Assembly (NCBI RefSeq): GCF_037975245.1
Contig: NC_092583.1
Span: 7,515,264-7,579,263 of the forward strand
DNA: 64,000 nucleotides
Reading direction: 5' to 3'
Source of the DNA: Apostichopus japonicus
Taxonomy: Eukaryota > Echinodermata > Holothuroidea > Aspidochirotida > Stichopodidae
The position numbers and the translations under genes are program-made. The notes under the pieces were generated by a model. It had not been told where the DNA came from. It did no database searches and worked only from the letters and a program-made list of their open reading frames with translations. Shown in pieces: positions 22,501 through 37,500 of this stretch (within the stretch, counting starts at the first letter, position 1; the number at the start of each line of letters is the position of its first letter).

Positions 22501-25500
22501 TATTTTCTCAGTCTTCATGCTTCAAATGTAGACAAAATTGATACCAATGAATGCAGAATTTTATTAAGAACACAACTATTAATTGTTTGTTATGAGGGAG
22601 ATCAAAATGGTGGAAAATTGAGTGCAAATTTTTTGAAAAATTAGGCCATTGGATGCTTCTTACACTTTGCAATGTTAAAGCAACACACTAAATTTGGCAA
22701 ATATTTTTTCTTACTTTCTGAGCTTACAAGCTGCTAATTATTACAAATATGGTATCAGTGAATGCGGAATATAATGAAGAACACAACTATTACTGGTTTG
22801 TGCAGAGGGAGATCAAAATGGTGGAAAATATAGTGCAAAATTTTAGGAAAAATAAGGCCAGTGGATGCTTCTTACACTTTGCAATATTAAAGCAACACAA
22901 TAAATTTGGCAAATATTTTTTTTTTTCTGAGCTTATAAGCTGCTAATTTTTACAAATTTGGTATCAGTGAATGTGGAATGTTATTAAGAACACAACTATT
23001 ACTGGTTTGTACAGAGGGAGATCAAAATGGTGGAAAAATGAGTGCAAAATTTTATGAAAAGTTTAGGCCATTGGATGCTTGTTGCACTTTGCAATATTAG
23101 AGCTACAGTATACACTAAACTTGGAAAGAATTTTTCTTATTTTCTGAGCTTTACAAGCTGTCAAAATTTGGTATAAGTGAATGCAAAATAGTCTCAATAG
23201 TGCAATAAGTGCTATTTTGTTTTGCAATGATGTCTATTTAATGAAAATCTAGGCCAACAATTCTATGAAAAGTGATGCGAGATGAATGTTGCATTGCATA
23301 CAGCTCAGACAAAAAAGTATTTGTTCCTTTATCAATACTTTTGATTGTCAAATATACAAATGTGACATAAATCAATGTGACATATCATTAAAACACCAGA
23401 GGTGCAATTTCCCATGAAATGAAGTAAATTTCAAGAAAAAGTATGGGCAATATTTTTATCTTAATTTAGGCCATGGTGATTAGCTTGGCACTAGTGCACA
23501 TGTATAGCAAATACTGTAGTGATGAGACCTTGATTTGATGATTGTAGTAAAGTCTTGATAAAAATGATATGACACAAGCTTGCTTCTATTTTGGGATTTA
23601 GGGTGGTTTATTCAGGTGCAAATTAGTCAAAATTGCAGATAAAGAAGGGAAAAAATTTGATTTTAGCCTTGTGGTGCTAATTTTCACATTGTCAACAGAG
23701 TTAAGACTGCAAAATTCACAAAGCCATTGAAATCATTTTTCATTACTTTTGAGGAGAGAAAGTTGTAGTTAAGTACAGGCTTTACTTTAATATGGATTGT
23801 ATTGAGTCAGTTGGAAGTCATATGTCAGTTCTATTCTAATTAGTTCACTTCGCCGATGGCCAATGATTTCCAGTAATGCGCAGTGTAATGTAGTCCTTAT
23901 AAGTAACAATATAAGTAACAAATTTCGGATTAATTCCTGAGAAATTCCAAGTAGGTACAATTTAGTTGTACTACACTCATAAAGAAGGTCATATAGGAAT
24001 AAGCAGGAAAATGGAGGCAAAAATGGAAAATGGACTGTGCAGTGTATTCCTGTCAATTTTGTGACAGTAACGATTATAGACATCACTTTGTGCAAGTGAC
24101 GATACACAATATCCTGCTCAATCGTCTAAATATGCAGTAAATTAGTACTTTTAAATTGTATTGACCAAGCATACAGTGTAATGTATGCAATTGTTATGAA
24201 CATGGATTAAACATGATCATTGCTATTATATCCATTGCATAAGAGAGCATTTATACCACATGTCAACCAGTGTAAGAACAATGGTCTTCATGTAAGGCCT
24301 TTTTGGTTTCGATGAATATCATAACCCATGCATTCATGATGGCGTATGTGTGTGTGTGAGTGTGTGCGTTTGTGACTCCCAGCTTGTAAACACAATATCT
24401 CAAGAAGGGAAAGCTGGACCAACTTCATATTTGGTGTGCGGATGTACCACATTGAGCACAAGAAGCCTATTGTTTTCTGTGGAGGTCAAAGGTCATTTGG
24501 GGTCACCAGGGGTCAAAATGTGGAAACCTTGTAAACACAATATCTCAAGAAGGGAAGCTTGGGCAGACCTCATATTTGGTGTGTAAACGTACCACATTGA
24601 GCACAAGAAGCCTATTGTTTTCTGTGGATGTCAAAGATCATTTAGGGTCACCAGGGTCAAATTGTGAAAACCTTGTAAACACAATAGCTCAAGAAAGGAA
24701 GCTTGGGCAGACTTCATATTTAATGTATACGTAGAAGTACCACATTGAGTACAGGAAGCCTATTGTTTTCTGTGGAGGTCAAAGGTCATTTAGGGTCGCT
24801 AGGGGTCAAAATGTCAATACCTTGTAAACACGATATCTCAAGAAAGGAAGTTGGGGCAAACCTCATATTTAATGTGTAAAAGTACCACATTGAGTACACA
24901 AAGCCTATAGTTTTCTGTGGAAGTCAAAGGTCATTTGGGGTCAGCAGGGGTCAAAATTTGAAAACATTGTAAACCCGATATCTCAAGAAGGGAAGCGTGG
25001 GCAGACCTCATATTTAGTGTTTAGACGTACCCCATTGAGTACAACCAGCCTGTTGTTTTTGGTGGAGGTCAAAGGTCTTTTGGGGTCACCAGAGGTCAAA
25101 ATTTGAAAACCTTGTAAACACGATATCTCAAGAAGGGAAGCTCGGACCAATTCTTATTTAGTGTGTAGACGTACCACATTGAGTACAGGAAGGGTAATGT
25201 TTTTTGGTGTAGGTCAAAGGTCATTTGGGGACAACAGGTCAAATCGTGACAACATTGTAAACATGATATTGCAAGAAAGGACATATCTCATTGGTTTGTA
25301 GATGTACCATATTAACTTTAAGGAGCCTATTATTGCTTTTGGTGGAGGTCAAAGGTCATTTGAAGTCAGCAAATGCCAAACATTTACTTCACTCCCCTCT
25401 TACCTGTCTCTCCACACTAACACATCTCCTTAACATAATATCATAAGGGAAGCTTGGACAGATTGCATATTTGGTATGTTATTGTACCACATTGAGTACA

Positions 25501-28500
25501 AGAAGCCATGTTGTGGGCGGAGGTCAATGGTTGTTTAAGTTCACCAGGGGTCAGATTGTGAAACCATGTCTTACACAATCTTTCAACAAGGACTGATGTC
25601 ATATTTAGTATGTTGATGTATCTATCACATGGAGTACAAGAAGCTTGTTGTTGAGGTCAATGATCATTTCAGGACAGCCTGTGTCATTGTGAATTTATTG
25701 TTCGTCACATCGCACTGCTTTTCACTGTATTACTAATATCAAGTTTGTTGTACACCCTCACTATACATTACGTCAGATTAATGCAGAAAATAGCTGAATG
25801 TTACATCATTGAAACCACTATTCATTTTGCATTCTGGTTATTAATGTCACCAGGCCACACCATATACTAGTAAATTATGTCTAACAGGATTAAGTAACCC
25901 AGGAAACTTGGTTTAGCATTACAGTATAGTTGATAACTGCGAACAGTTTTCAATAATTACATGTTTCACATGCATTCTTTGTCATGAAGCTGTGTAAAGC
26001 TCATAGTGCGGTAGCTTCACATAAAGTTTAGTGTATACACCAATCTTAAAGAAGTCTTGACAGTGCACATGGACTTTGATTATTCAGGCATTTGTGCTGC
26101 AGCACATGTGGTTCAGCTGTACAACTTACAAGCATAAACCATATCTTCCAGCCTATATAGTGCTTCTAAGTAAGTTGTGTACTCCTTCAGTACATGTCTT
26201 CTGCAAGATTGTAGGCTTAAATAAATGAATCTGTAAGTAAAAACCTGTGTAAAATACAACACTGCCTCAATGGTTGACATAGTAATTAATATGTTAACTC
26301 ATGAAAAACAACACTGTTAATAATTAAGGAGAATGTAAGAGGTAAGAAGGGGGTAGGGAGAGGGTGATTTGTGTGTGTTTTAATGTTACTGACCACCTAC
26401 TGTACATTGCCCAGAGTAGAAGACAATTTAAGTAGTTCCATGTCCATGATTACATTCCCATGCAAACATGGGTCACAATGTACTGTACATGTAGCTTTAT
26501 TGGTTAAATTTAAAGAATAAAGTTTAGCCCAATCAAGAATAATTATAAGTTGGTGGCATCATTAAGGAAATCTACAACAATCTGACTGATACAGCTTCAT
26601 ATATAGAAGTATGTACCTGTACAACTTAACAATCAATCCATCCAATTGTCAGCTTATAATACTATTATTTTTTTCTAAAATAAATATTGTAGTTGAAGTA
26701 ACTCAGGTAAATCACAGTCACATTATCCACACCTTCATCATACTAAAAGAAATCCCTTCTAAGAATATGTGTTGCTGTCTCAATGCCTCAAACATCTATT
26801 TTGTTTCATAGTCTGCTTTCACCCGTATATTTATTTGATGTTTTTTTTTTCGATTTTGTTACAGAGTGACATCTTCTTTGACAGCCTCACATCATTGGAG
26901 TTATTGATTGAGAAAGATGACTGTCAGAAGCTACTTGACTACCTTGAAGTTCCAGCCAAGGAATCAAAGGACATTATTGAGAGTGATACACCCTTTTCAT
27001 CTCTAGTCCACCATCTCAGAGAGGCAGGGAAGGTTTATTTTGATGACATCAACTATTTAATGACAGCATGCTCTGACAAAGGACTGAGTAAATTGATGGC
27101 AGTATTGACCATCTACCAACAGGCTCAAGGTATGTTTATATTAGAGAGCTTCACAAGCTTAACATATTATGAATTGACAAACAGGCAAATGCATTGCCCA
27201 CACAAAGAATAGATGCAATTTTAGGTAATATACCATTATATTAGCTTAACTTAATTAACCCATTGATGATAGGAGAAGGACCATGCATCAATACCATTTG
27301 ATACAAATAATGTGATTAATAAATTGACAAGAAATTCAATAACTGCAATGGCATGTAAAGTACTTCGAGCCCGGAAAGAGAATCCAATTTGGATGTTCAG
27401 AAGTGTAATTATTCCACACTGCATGTTTCCTGCAAAGTCAAGGTCTTGTGTATTAGTCAAATCTTTGCATAAGTCTGTAACTTATTATGGGATATACTCA
27501 AAAGTTTGACTTGGGATATGTTCAGACAAGATTGGTAAACTTTTGAAATTTGTAATTTAATATCCTTGATACTGTATGTTGGAGGATCATTGAAGGGGCT
27601 TGACTTTGTTCAATTGCTCAGAAACTGGGCAAAATCAGCACCAAGGGAAGTGAAAGATTTGCAGTGTCACCTCAAATAACATGCTAAAGTTGGACCAAAA
27701 AGTGAGCTCACTAAATTTGGTGTAAGTTTGTCACAATATTTTCCTGGAAGTTGTACAGCATAGATAATTAAGATACATTGAACTGTGTTTATTTACATAA
27801 CTAAATTTCTTGTGTGGAAGACAATCTTTAACCATTTTTGCATGTTATATGTTTGTTTCAGATTCAAAGTTGACCAAAAAAGTACTAAAAGATCAACTAA
27901 AGGCATTAGAAGAAAAAAGGGAGGAACTCTCTCACAAACTAATTGAATCAAAAGACAAAAAACAGCAGCTCACCGGAAGACTAAAGACAACAGAGGAGGA
28001 AAGACAAAAATTGAAAGATACATTGAAGGCAACAGAGGGAGAAAGACAACAGCTGAAAGGAACATTAAAGACAACAGAGGAGGAAAGACAGCAATTGAAA
28101 GATGCATTGAAGGCAACAGAGGAGGAAAGACAGCAATTCAAAGATGCATTGAAGGCAACAGAGGAGGAAAGACAACAGCTGACTGGAAGACTAGAGACAA
28201 CAGAGGAGGAAAGACAACAATTGAAAGATGCATTGATGGCAACAGAGGAGGAAAGACAACAATACAAGGATGCATTGAGAGCAACAGAGGAGGAAAGACA
28301 ACAGCTGACTGGAAGACTAAATACAACAGAGGAGGAAAGACAGCAATTGAAAGATACATTGAGGGCAACAGAGGGAGAAAGGAAACAATTCAAAGATACA
28401 TTGAAGACAACAGAGGAGGAAAGACAACAATTCAAAGATGCATTGAAGGCAACAGAGGAGGAAAGACAACAGCTGACTGAAAGACTAAATATAACAGAGG

Positions 28501-31500
28501 AGGAAAGACAACAATTCTCCGATAGATTGAATACAACTGAGAACAAACTGAAGATATTGAAGGATGAGAAGGAAGAATTACTGCAGCAGCAGAAAGAGGT
28601 TAGACTTCACATAGCATATGATTATAGATATCTGATGACCAAGTTACCTAACTTGGGTCATGAGAAATGTATTTATTATCAACAAGATGACCATTCTGTT
28701 TGATCTGGTGGTGTTAAAGTGAATTTGTAGTTTACCAGTTTGCAAACACAACATGTATTTTCAGAAATTATGGAATGTTTATGATGTTCAACAGTAGAGG
28801 TCCAATGATGAACATATTATGATTGAACCTGAATGGAGTTATGTAGGTAACGAATAGGTATGTTTAACTTCAAGTTCGTAACATTTCTATTTGTTCATAA
28901 ATGGTATAATACTGAAAATAAGTACAAAATAATGTCGGAATGAAGGCAATATGTCATTAAAATTTACACTTTGGTAAAGATTGAAGATGGATGGTTTGTC
29001 TGAGATACTTTTTGAGATGGATATTTTGAGTAACTATTCTTAGCCCATTTCAAGCCATTAACAGGTGACATTCACGTCGAGGTGGTTAGGCCATTCGCTT
29101 AGCACAGTGCTGACTAGGTAGGATGTCATATCTCCGTATTTTGGAAATTAAATCAAAAACCTTTTTTTTCTTTCCGAGAAACTCCAGAGGTAATTTGGTA
29201 CATGTTATACAAAATGATACCTTAGAATCTTGTATAACAACGAAGCAAAAGGAAACGGGAAAATCACAACAATAATTGTTTCTGTCAAACTTTATTGCCG
29301 ATTTTGTATAAACGGGATATTTTCTCATTTTCAAATAATCGGAATCGTAATGATTATGAAAAAAATAATCGGTAATCGGTATTTTCTGTTATGCATAATC
29401 GGTTGAACACTAATTAAGATGAGTTGAGGTAAATCAAAACTTGTAAAAGATCAAGGAGTGGAACAATCAAGAAGTGGAAATTTGACAAAGATTCTTCTAC
29501 TGTAGGCACGAAACTTTTACATGACAAGTACAAGATCCCATTTGTATTTAAATCTTTAAGTTCTACACCTAGAATACAGGTCTCTCTTTACCCACTGTAG
29601 GTAAAAATATTTAATCCCTTTGTCTAAATGGCAGATCTTTCAGAGAATTACAGTTTATATGCAAAACTAAACAAAAGGAATTATATTAATATAATCAAAC
29701 GTTTGTGCTACAATAAGATAGGCCTACATTCATTTTTCTAGAACAGTTATTCCACAATTCCTGGCCGTTCCCTCTGAAAGAGATCCTAGTTCTCTGCACT
29801 AATTTACATTGAACAAGTGACTACTCTGAGCCAGTTAATAATATTGTAATAGACACACTCGGCCTCAAGTAAAGATCAAAACCTTATCAGTTCAGCCTGC
29901 CTGGTAATAAATGTGAATAAATTTGTCAGCTTGGTAAATATGTTCCCTTCAGACATGACATACTTTACTGCTAGTATATATATGCAAGTAATCACTGGGA
30001 GGTGCGTCCCTCGTGTCTCATTCACTGTGCTATTTACATTACAGGAGCTGGAAGAGGCTAAATCAAGTCTGAGGGCTACAAAAGATGAACTTGTGAAGTC
30101 TCAACTGGAATATGCCAAAGAATCCATGGCCTTACAAGAGGTCTTGAAACAGACTAGGGAAGCCTTGAATCAACAAGAATTGGTAAAGCCCTTTCACACT
30201 TTCCCAGATCGGGTGACAGTTTTGAACGATCCGTAGCGCAAGGCGATGATGAGTATCCAGGACGGGTTGATATGGGTCCAGTATGGTGTACTACGGCGTT
30301 GTTATGGGTTGATAAGGATTGTTACAGATAGATTCCCCGGTCTATCCCGTATATGAACAGAAAACTTAGGGTTCTACTACGGCGTTCTACAGGCTGTTTA
30401 TCCATGACGGGTTATTACAAAGCTGTCACAACAAGATCCAACCCATAGCAAGTTGTATCAGCCGTAGTGCATATGTACCAATACATGGCGCGATCCTTTT
30501 CCATATGTACCAATATGTACCTTTATCAGCACCAACAGATCATGTGATCATGGCTTACTAGGTCCACTACATAGGGTTGCTATATATTGTCTATGGGTCG
30601 TCTATGGGTTGCTTCAGGTCCTCTACATAGGGTTGCGGTTCCTTGCTTTAGCAAAAGGAACCTATGTAGTCAGGTTGGCGTGTGCGTGTATGTGTGTGGT
30701 ACCTTCTGATCATAAATGTCAATAGGTTGACCCTGTGTGACTTTTGTGTGTGAAGTTATAATGGGGTCAAAATTTTGGTCGGAGTTAGGATGGCTGTACA
30801 GACCTGTCGTGTTCATTTTTTGAATCAGAAGATCAAAGATTTTGATGCTCTATTTAGGTCTCACCGATCAAAAATGTCAATGGGTTGACCCCCGGGTGAC
30901 CTTTGTGTGTGCAGGTGTGCAAGTTTAAAGTTAATTTTTAGACATTTAATGCAATTAACTCTCAGTGCCAAGGTCTGACACGATTGATATTTTGGGACAA
31001 GTTGTGAATGGGGTGGTGGAACATTTTCAAACTTAACGGTCATGTGATCTAAGGTCACCAATGTTATCATATCTGTTGACCCGCTTGTAGGTGACCTTAT
31101 ATTTCTTACATTTTTGACGCCATTTTCAGATCTCAAAAGTGCCTTCCGATCAAAAATCCGATCACAATTTGTTATCACAAAAGTGTTGGCTATAGTGTTG
31201 GTTCCTTTATGGGTACATGTAGGACCACAATTACTTGGACTATTTGAACCCAATTTTGCTATGATAATATTATGTGAATTGTCATATACCCCTACGCAAG
31301 GAACCACAATGCCTTGGGCTCTTGTTTATCTGTGGGTTAGACTCATATTTTTGTAAAGCAAGTTCAATATTTGTCAACGTATCCGAAGGCCGGATCGGTA
31401 CGGGTTGCCACAGATAGCTACAGAACATCCCAATTCATGGTAGATCAGATCACGGATCATGTGCCTTATTTACCGTTCAGGCAAGACCGGGCTCGCAATC

Positions 31501-34500
31501 TGTGAAAGTGTGAAATGTGCTCTAAAAGTATGATTAAGTTACTGTAAGTAAGTGAATTATTACTTTAGAACAGTGTGTACAGGTATGTGTTGCCAGTATA
31601 CTGTACCACCAGTAGACAAGAAGTTTATGAAGTTAGGATCATATTGTGACTAAACTATTAATGTGTTGAATTTATGACAAATATTCCACTGTTGAAGGTA
31701 TTACAAGGTGACAACATAATCTTGAGCTTTACAGAAAATAGTTCAATGAGTTTAAAAATGTTCTAAATTCATGCTCGATTTGATTACATGCAGTGTGAAG
31801 TATGTATGAGTACATTCACCTACGCTAAAATCAGTAGTTGTATCACCTAAAGACAATATTGGTTTAACTTGACAGTTGATAGATAGGAAAACTGAGGTTC
31901 TTTTGGTTACTTATCATAGGCAGACTATGCAGTCAAGTTGGGTTGTGTTGGTGCGCACGGGTGTGCTGTGTACATATGACACCCTAGATTGTAATTCACA
32001 ATATCTAAAGATCAGTAACCTCTGCAGTTGTCATATTTGGCACGTGGCTTCCCCACAATTAGTTAAAATAACCCTATAGGTTTGGGTGGAGGTCAAAAAG
32101 TCATTCGGGGTCAGCAGAGGGCAAAATATGAAAATCTCAAAAAATCTCCAGAACCCGAGATCAAAGGAGTTCATATGCATTGTAGGATAGCCTTATGTAG
32201 TTTTTCTTCACAATTTGGTGTACGTCAAGAGTTCATTTAAGGTCACCAGGGGTAAAAATATCTTCAAAATAGGAAACATTGTTGGCTCTATTTTGTTGCT
32301 TCCTTATAATGAATACAAGAACATTATTGCTTGTGGTGGAGGTCAAAGGTCATTTGGGATCATCAAAGATCATATTCTTTAAAGCCTTATACAAAAACCT
32401 TGTAAACATGATATATCAAAATGTGGTACATAACAAAGCTCATATCTGGCATGGGTCTTGTTTATAGTGAGTACAAGAAACCTTTCATTTTGGGTGGATG
32501 TCAAGGCAAGTAACCGCTGGGAGGTGTTTCCCTCTGGTCCAAAGTTTCAGTTCATCAAATAAGATATCTTTTCTATGTATTTATTTGCAGGCTTCATATA
32601 CATCTGTTACGGCGGAAGAAACCCTACTTGAAGAGTGTGAAACTCCAGACGTATCACAGGAATCAACTTTGGCAGGTAGGATCACAATGAAAAGATAATT
32701 GCTGCTGCTCAATGTAAATATCAAGCAGGCAGTACAATGTTTCATTATATCAGTCTGTCTGTTTTTAAATAGTCTTACCTGCAGATCTTCAAAGCTGTCA
32801 GGGGAGATGTAGGAAGAGGGACATAGGAGGTGGGGGGGGGGGGGTGTTCCTTGAGTCTATTTAATTAGTGTAGATGCATTGTCAAACTGTCAATCATGTT
32901 GAGATATTGAACATTCAAGTGAGCTATGCAAAGGTGTAAATAAATCAAGGGGTATCATGGAAACAAGTTAAATCTGTTTAAATGGATAGTCCGGGAATTA
33001 ATTGATTTGTGACATTAAATGCCAATGCGGATTTGATATGGGAATGACTGTACAAGATGCGTAGTCTTCCTTGTTAATCTTTTCCTGGTTCTTCTTTCTC
33101 ACCCGAAGCAATACACTGTCACTAATTTAGCTTAGTCTTTTAATCACCAAACTGCTATGAAACTTCAAAATTTGCACTACTCCTCTGGTAGTCGTGTGAT
33201 CACTATCGAATAAAAACAAAATATCACATCTAGGTATCTGTTGTATAACTGATACAAATTTATTGCAATTAAACTAAGTTCATTTGGGAGTCAATCATAG
33301 ACATATTAAGGAAGGCTAGACCACTTCAATGTCAATAAGGAGATGTTTGAAATGTATAACAACCATGGAGGGTCATGTGATGTGCTCCAGGGTAACATTT
33401 CAATCTGGTATCATATTTATTGTATAAATGTATCCCTTTTACAACTATTGTCATCATCAGATAACTACCACAGTCCTGAGAAAAACTTGGGAAACCTAGA
33501 AATTTAGCTAAGTAATGCACATACCAATGTTTACTGCAATTTTTAAATTGCTAAGACGCTAGTTCCTTTACAAGATTGAACTGCAGATGAAACACATGCA
33601 GCATATCAGGACTGTATGTGTACAGTGTACATTGACGTATGTAGCAGACGACAGGATTCACAGTTCCTTAGCAACACAAGCCTAATTGCCTTAAATGCAC
33701 TACAAGCGTAGATCAAGCATTTTCTGACACAAGAAAATCAATTTCAATGTTGTTATCATCCAAAACTAAAGATATTAATATCAAAAGTACAGTAAATCCC
33801 TGTTTAAGGTGCTTTCTGTTGGATACAAAACTCTGACAATTTCGAAAAGACAAAGTGTTAAAAACATACATGGTTATTAGCGTCAGGGGCACATCACAAG
33901 TCCCTGATGGTTGGTATGTTTTCTGAGTGTAAAGTGTGACATATAGATTTATATACATATCGCCAGGGTCAAAAAGCAAATAACGTAAGGCATATCAACA
34001 CCTGCAATGTCTTTCTTGTAAAATATTGTAGAAAATAAAAGCCTCATCTAATACCTCTTTATAATGTTTCTACTTTTTCTGTCATCACACCCTCCTAAAA
34101 GCTGAAGAGTATATTTATGATTTGAAAATCAATTTTCATCAAAAAAGGTGACAGTTAAAGTTGCTAGGGTAACACAGATGCTTGTTGTATAGATGAGGAG
34201 TTACATCAACAGGAATTTATTCATATTCCTCATTGATTATATCTCCTTCTGCTATTGAACTGATTTTAAAGAAATGTACTTTGTTGTTATAGATTAATGA
34301 GATACAAAGCAATCTAATAATCAAATGAATAATTGGAAAATGTGATCTCATGCATTATTTAATAATCAATTTTATCAATTGGTTTGTTGAGCTGAGTGTT
34401 ATCTTTAACTATATTTTATTCTTACTTTTATTTACATTTCAGCTGATTACGGTAGATTAATGGTCGATGTTGCCGACGATCTTACTCTAGACAGCACTCT

Positions 34501-37500
34501 GAAATTAGCAATTCTATTTGGTCTACCACCGGCAGAAACTGATATGCTACGCCGGGTTTCTCTGATAGAGACACCAGGAATCACTCTGATTAACTTCATG
34601 AAAACACGAAACATCATCAACATGTACGATGTCACTAACCTACAAAAGGGTTTGGTTTATATTCAGCTAAACCAAACAAATGAAAACCTTTTAGCTCCAT
34701 ATCAGTCTAAAGTTGACCCGTTTCAGTTTGAAGAAAACCAATTACCAGAACTGCTTGACTGGCCAGGTAAGAACGAATGAAAGGATGCAATCAGAATACA
34801 TAAAACAAAAATAGTACAGTAATAATAAAAATAATAATAAAATAGTACTTATATAGCGCATTCATCAGCAAGGCTGTCGAAGCGCTTTACAGGAATTGAA
34901 ACAATTAATACACAGTAAACAAATAAAATACAGGAAACATTCAAAAGCAAATAGTACAAAAATATTGCCTATTAAGGTATATATCATAAAACTTATAAAA
35001 GGATAGAAAAATACATTAAAGCTACAAACAGTAGAAGCCACATTGAGTACAAGAAGCCTTTTTTTGTGGAGGTCAGAGGTCATTTAGGGTCACCAGGGGT
35101 CAAATTGTGAAAACTTGTAAATATGATATCTCAAGACGGGAAGTATGGGAAGACCTCATATTTAGTATGAAGGTGTATAACATAAAGCAAAAGAATGCTT
35201 TTGATTTTGGTGGAGGTCGAAGGTCATTTTGGGGACAACATGTCAAATTGTGAAAGCCTTCTAAACTTGATATTGCAAGAAAAAAACCTTGGACACATAT
35301 AATATTTGGTTTTTAGATGTACCATATCAAATTTAAGGAGCCTATTATTGCTTTTGGACAAGGTCAACAGTCATTTGAAGTCAACAAATGCCAAACATTT
35401 ACCTCACTCCCCTCTTACCTGTCTCTTTACACTAACAGGTATTCTTAAACATAATATCACAAGGGAAGCCTAGATAGATCGCATTTTTTGGGTATGTTAT
35501 TGTACCACATTGAGTACAAGAAGCCTAATGTTGTGGGCAGAGTAAGAGTTTAATGGTCGTTTGAGTTCACCAGGGGACAAATTGTGAAAACCATGCTTTA
35601 CACAATATTTCAACATGGACAGATGTCATATTTAGTATGTTGATGTACATTATTTATCACATTTAGTACAAGAAGCCTGTTGTTTAGGTCAATGGTCATT
35701 TCAGGACAGCCTGTGTCATTGCGAAGTTATTGTTGTTATATCACACTGCTTTTCACTCTACTCTTAATAGATCAAGTATGTTGTAGACCCTCACTTCGTA
35801 AACATGTCAGCTTCAGGAAGAAAACTGCTCATGTTACATCATCGAAACTACAATGCATTTTTGTATTCTGGTTTCTATATCAAAGCATTAGTTACTGGTG
35901 ATTGTATTTATATCATTCTATTTTTAGTTGAAAATGTCAAATTTGTACCTGATGATGGATCAACTCCATCACAAGCCTCTGATGAAAGAGAGGAAGATCC
36001 CGACCATAGTAAGGAGAGTTTGGTGGAGAGAACAGAGAGAGAAGAACTACCAAAACAAAGAAAAGATTCAACTGTACTTGGAATGAGGCACAATCACTCA
36101 TACATTGAACACAGGATAAAATGTGAAGGTGGAACTATTAGCGTCATGGGGGTACATCTCACTATTCCTGAAGACGCTTTATCCTATGAAGGTGTAATTT
36201 CTGTTAAAGTGATTTATGATCCTGACATGCACCTCCCTGGAAGTGCTCATAGAGGCAGAATGACACCCCTGATAAAACTAGAGCCAGAAGGACTCGCCCT
36301 CAACAAGCCAGCCCAGCTGATTATTCCTCACTCGGCTATTATCCCTGAACCAGATCGACATGATGTTATTATCTTCACTGGTCTGAAAGAAAATTTACAA
36401 GAAGGTAAAGATGGTGACCTAAGAGCACTTTAAATGCATTTGATGTAAGGAGAAGTAAATTGAGTTAAATTCTGAGAATCAGTACGGTAAATTATATCTA
36501 ATTTAATAAGCTCTTTTTGTCTTTACTGTATTTAAGATTACCAAGTTACTAATATTGAATATTTATATAATATTACTTATTATAGGTGAAATCACTTGGA
36601 ATGAAGAGAAATCTGTTGATTGGAAGCTAGAACCGGAGAAGATCAGTCTTGATATTAACATTCTGAGCTACGTCTTTGTTAATTTAGTCAGCCAAGAAAC
36701 AGAACAGAAGCATATATTTCGTATTGTTCCATTTATTGACGGGATACTGGATGCCAAAGATGATGTTTTAATAACTGTTTGTTTCTGTAAGGACAGTGAT
36801 GAAGAGTACAAGGTGAGGATAATCTCCTGTTACCATGGTGATATGTGTAACAGTTTGAGGTGAATTATGCTTTGTGCTGTGATCTGTAGGTCGGATACTG
36901 GGAATCTTGCTTACTTTCATGATTTGCATAACAAAATGTTATCATGTATTACTGGCAAATTATGAAGTGATTGGTTAAGGGTACATTTGTGTGACATATT
37001 TATTGATTCATTATGGGTTATCAAAAAGAAAACACTGTTGCATTTGAAATACCAAACATTTACTCTTAATTTGCAATCATGATTTAGAGGATCTGATAAA
37101 AACAAGCAACATTAATTGGTAATTTTATTCATTTAAGGCCTTAAGGGAACAGAAGCTGCTGTTACTTGCTATAGCAGTATTGATGAAGAATAGTGAAGCT
37201 GCACAACAAATTGCATAATTGACTCTGCTTTTTTTTTCAATTACTTATCCATGTTCTTATGTTTTAGTTGTTGTTAGAGGACCACCAGTCCAAACTGAGT
37301 CTAGGAAACTATACAACATTTCAAGTTACCCGGACATTGAATGACGGCAGAGATTATGCTTCTTACATTGATCTGATGATGTCATCGCCCGGTGATAGTT
37401 ACCATCTGACGAAGGAAGAATCAAGAAAGGTTTGTAATCACCAATGCTATTAAAATTTGTCTTCTAACATTACATGTAAGACTTGTAGTTAAGGATTGGT

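Noticed and set aside
22749..22946. 65-codon frame between propeller and DED exons
   Set aside because: It is one unit of the ~215-bp tandem repeat, and similar units next to it are not open.
27932..28546. 204-codon open frame on the minus strand
   Set aside because: It is the complement of the 42-bp coding repeat. The plus frame has correct splice sites and phases.
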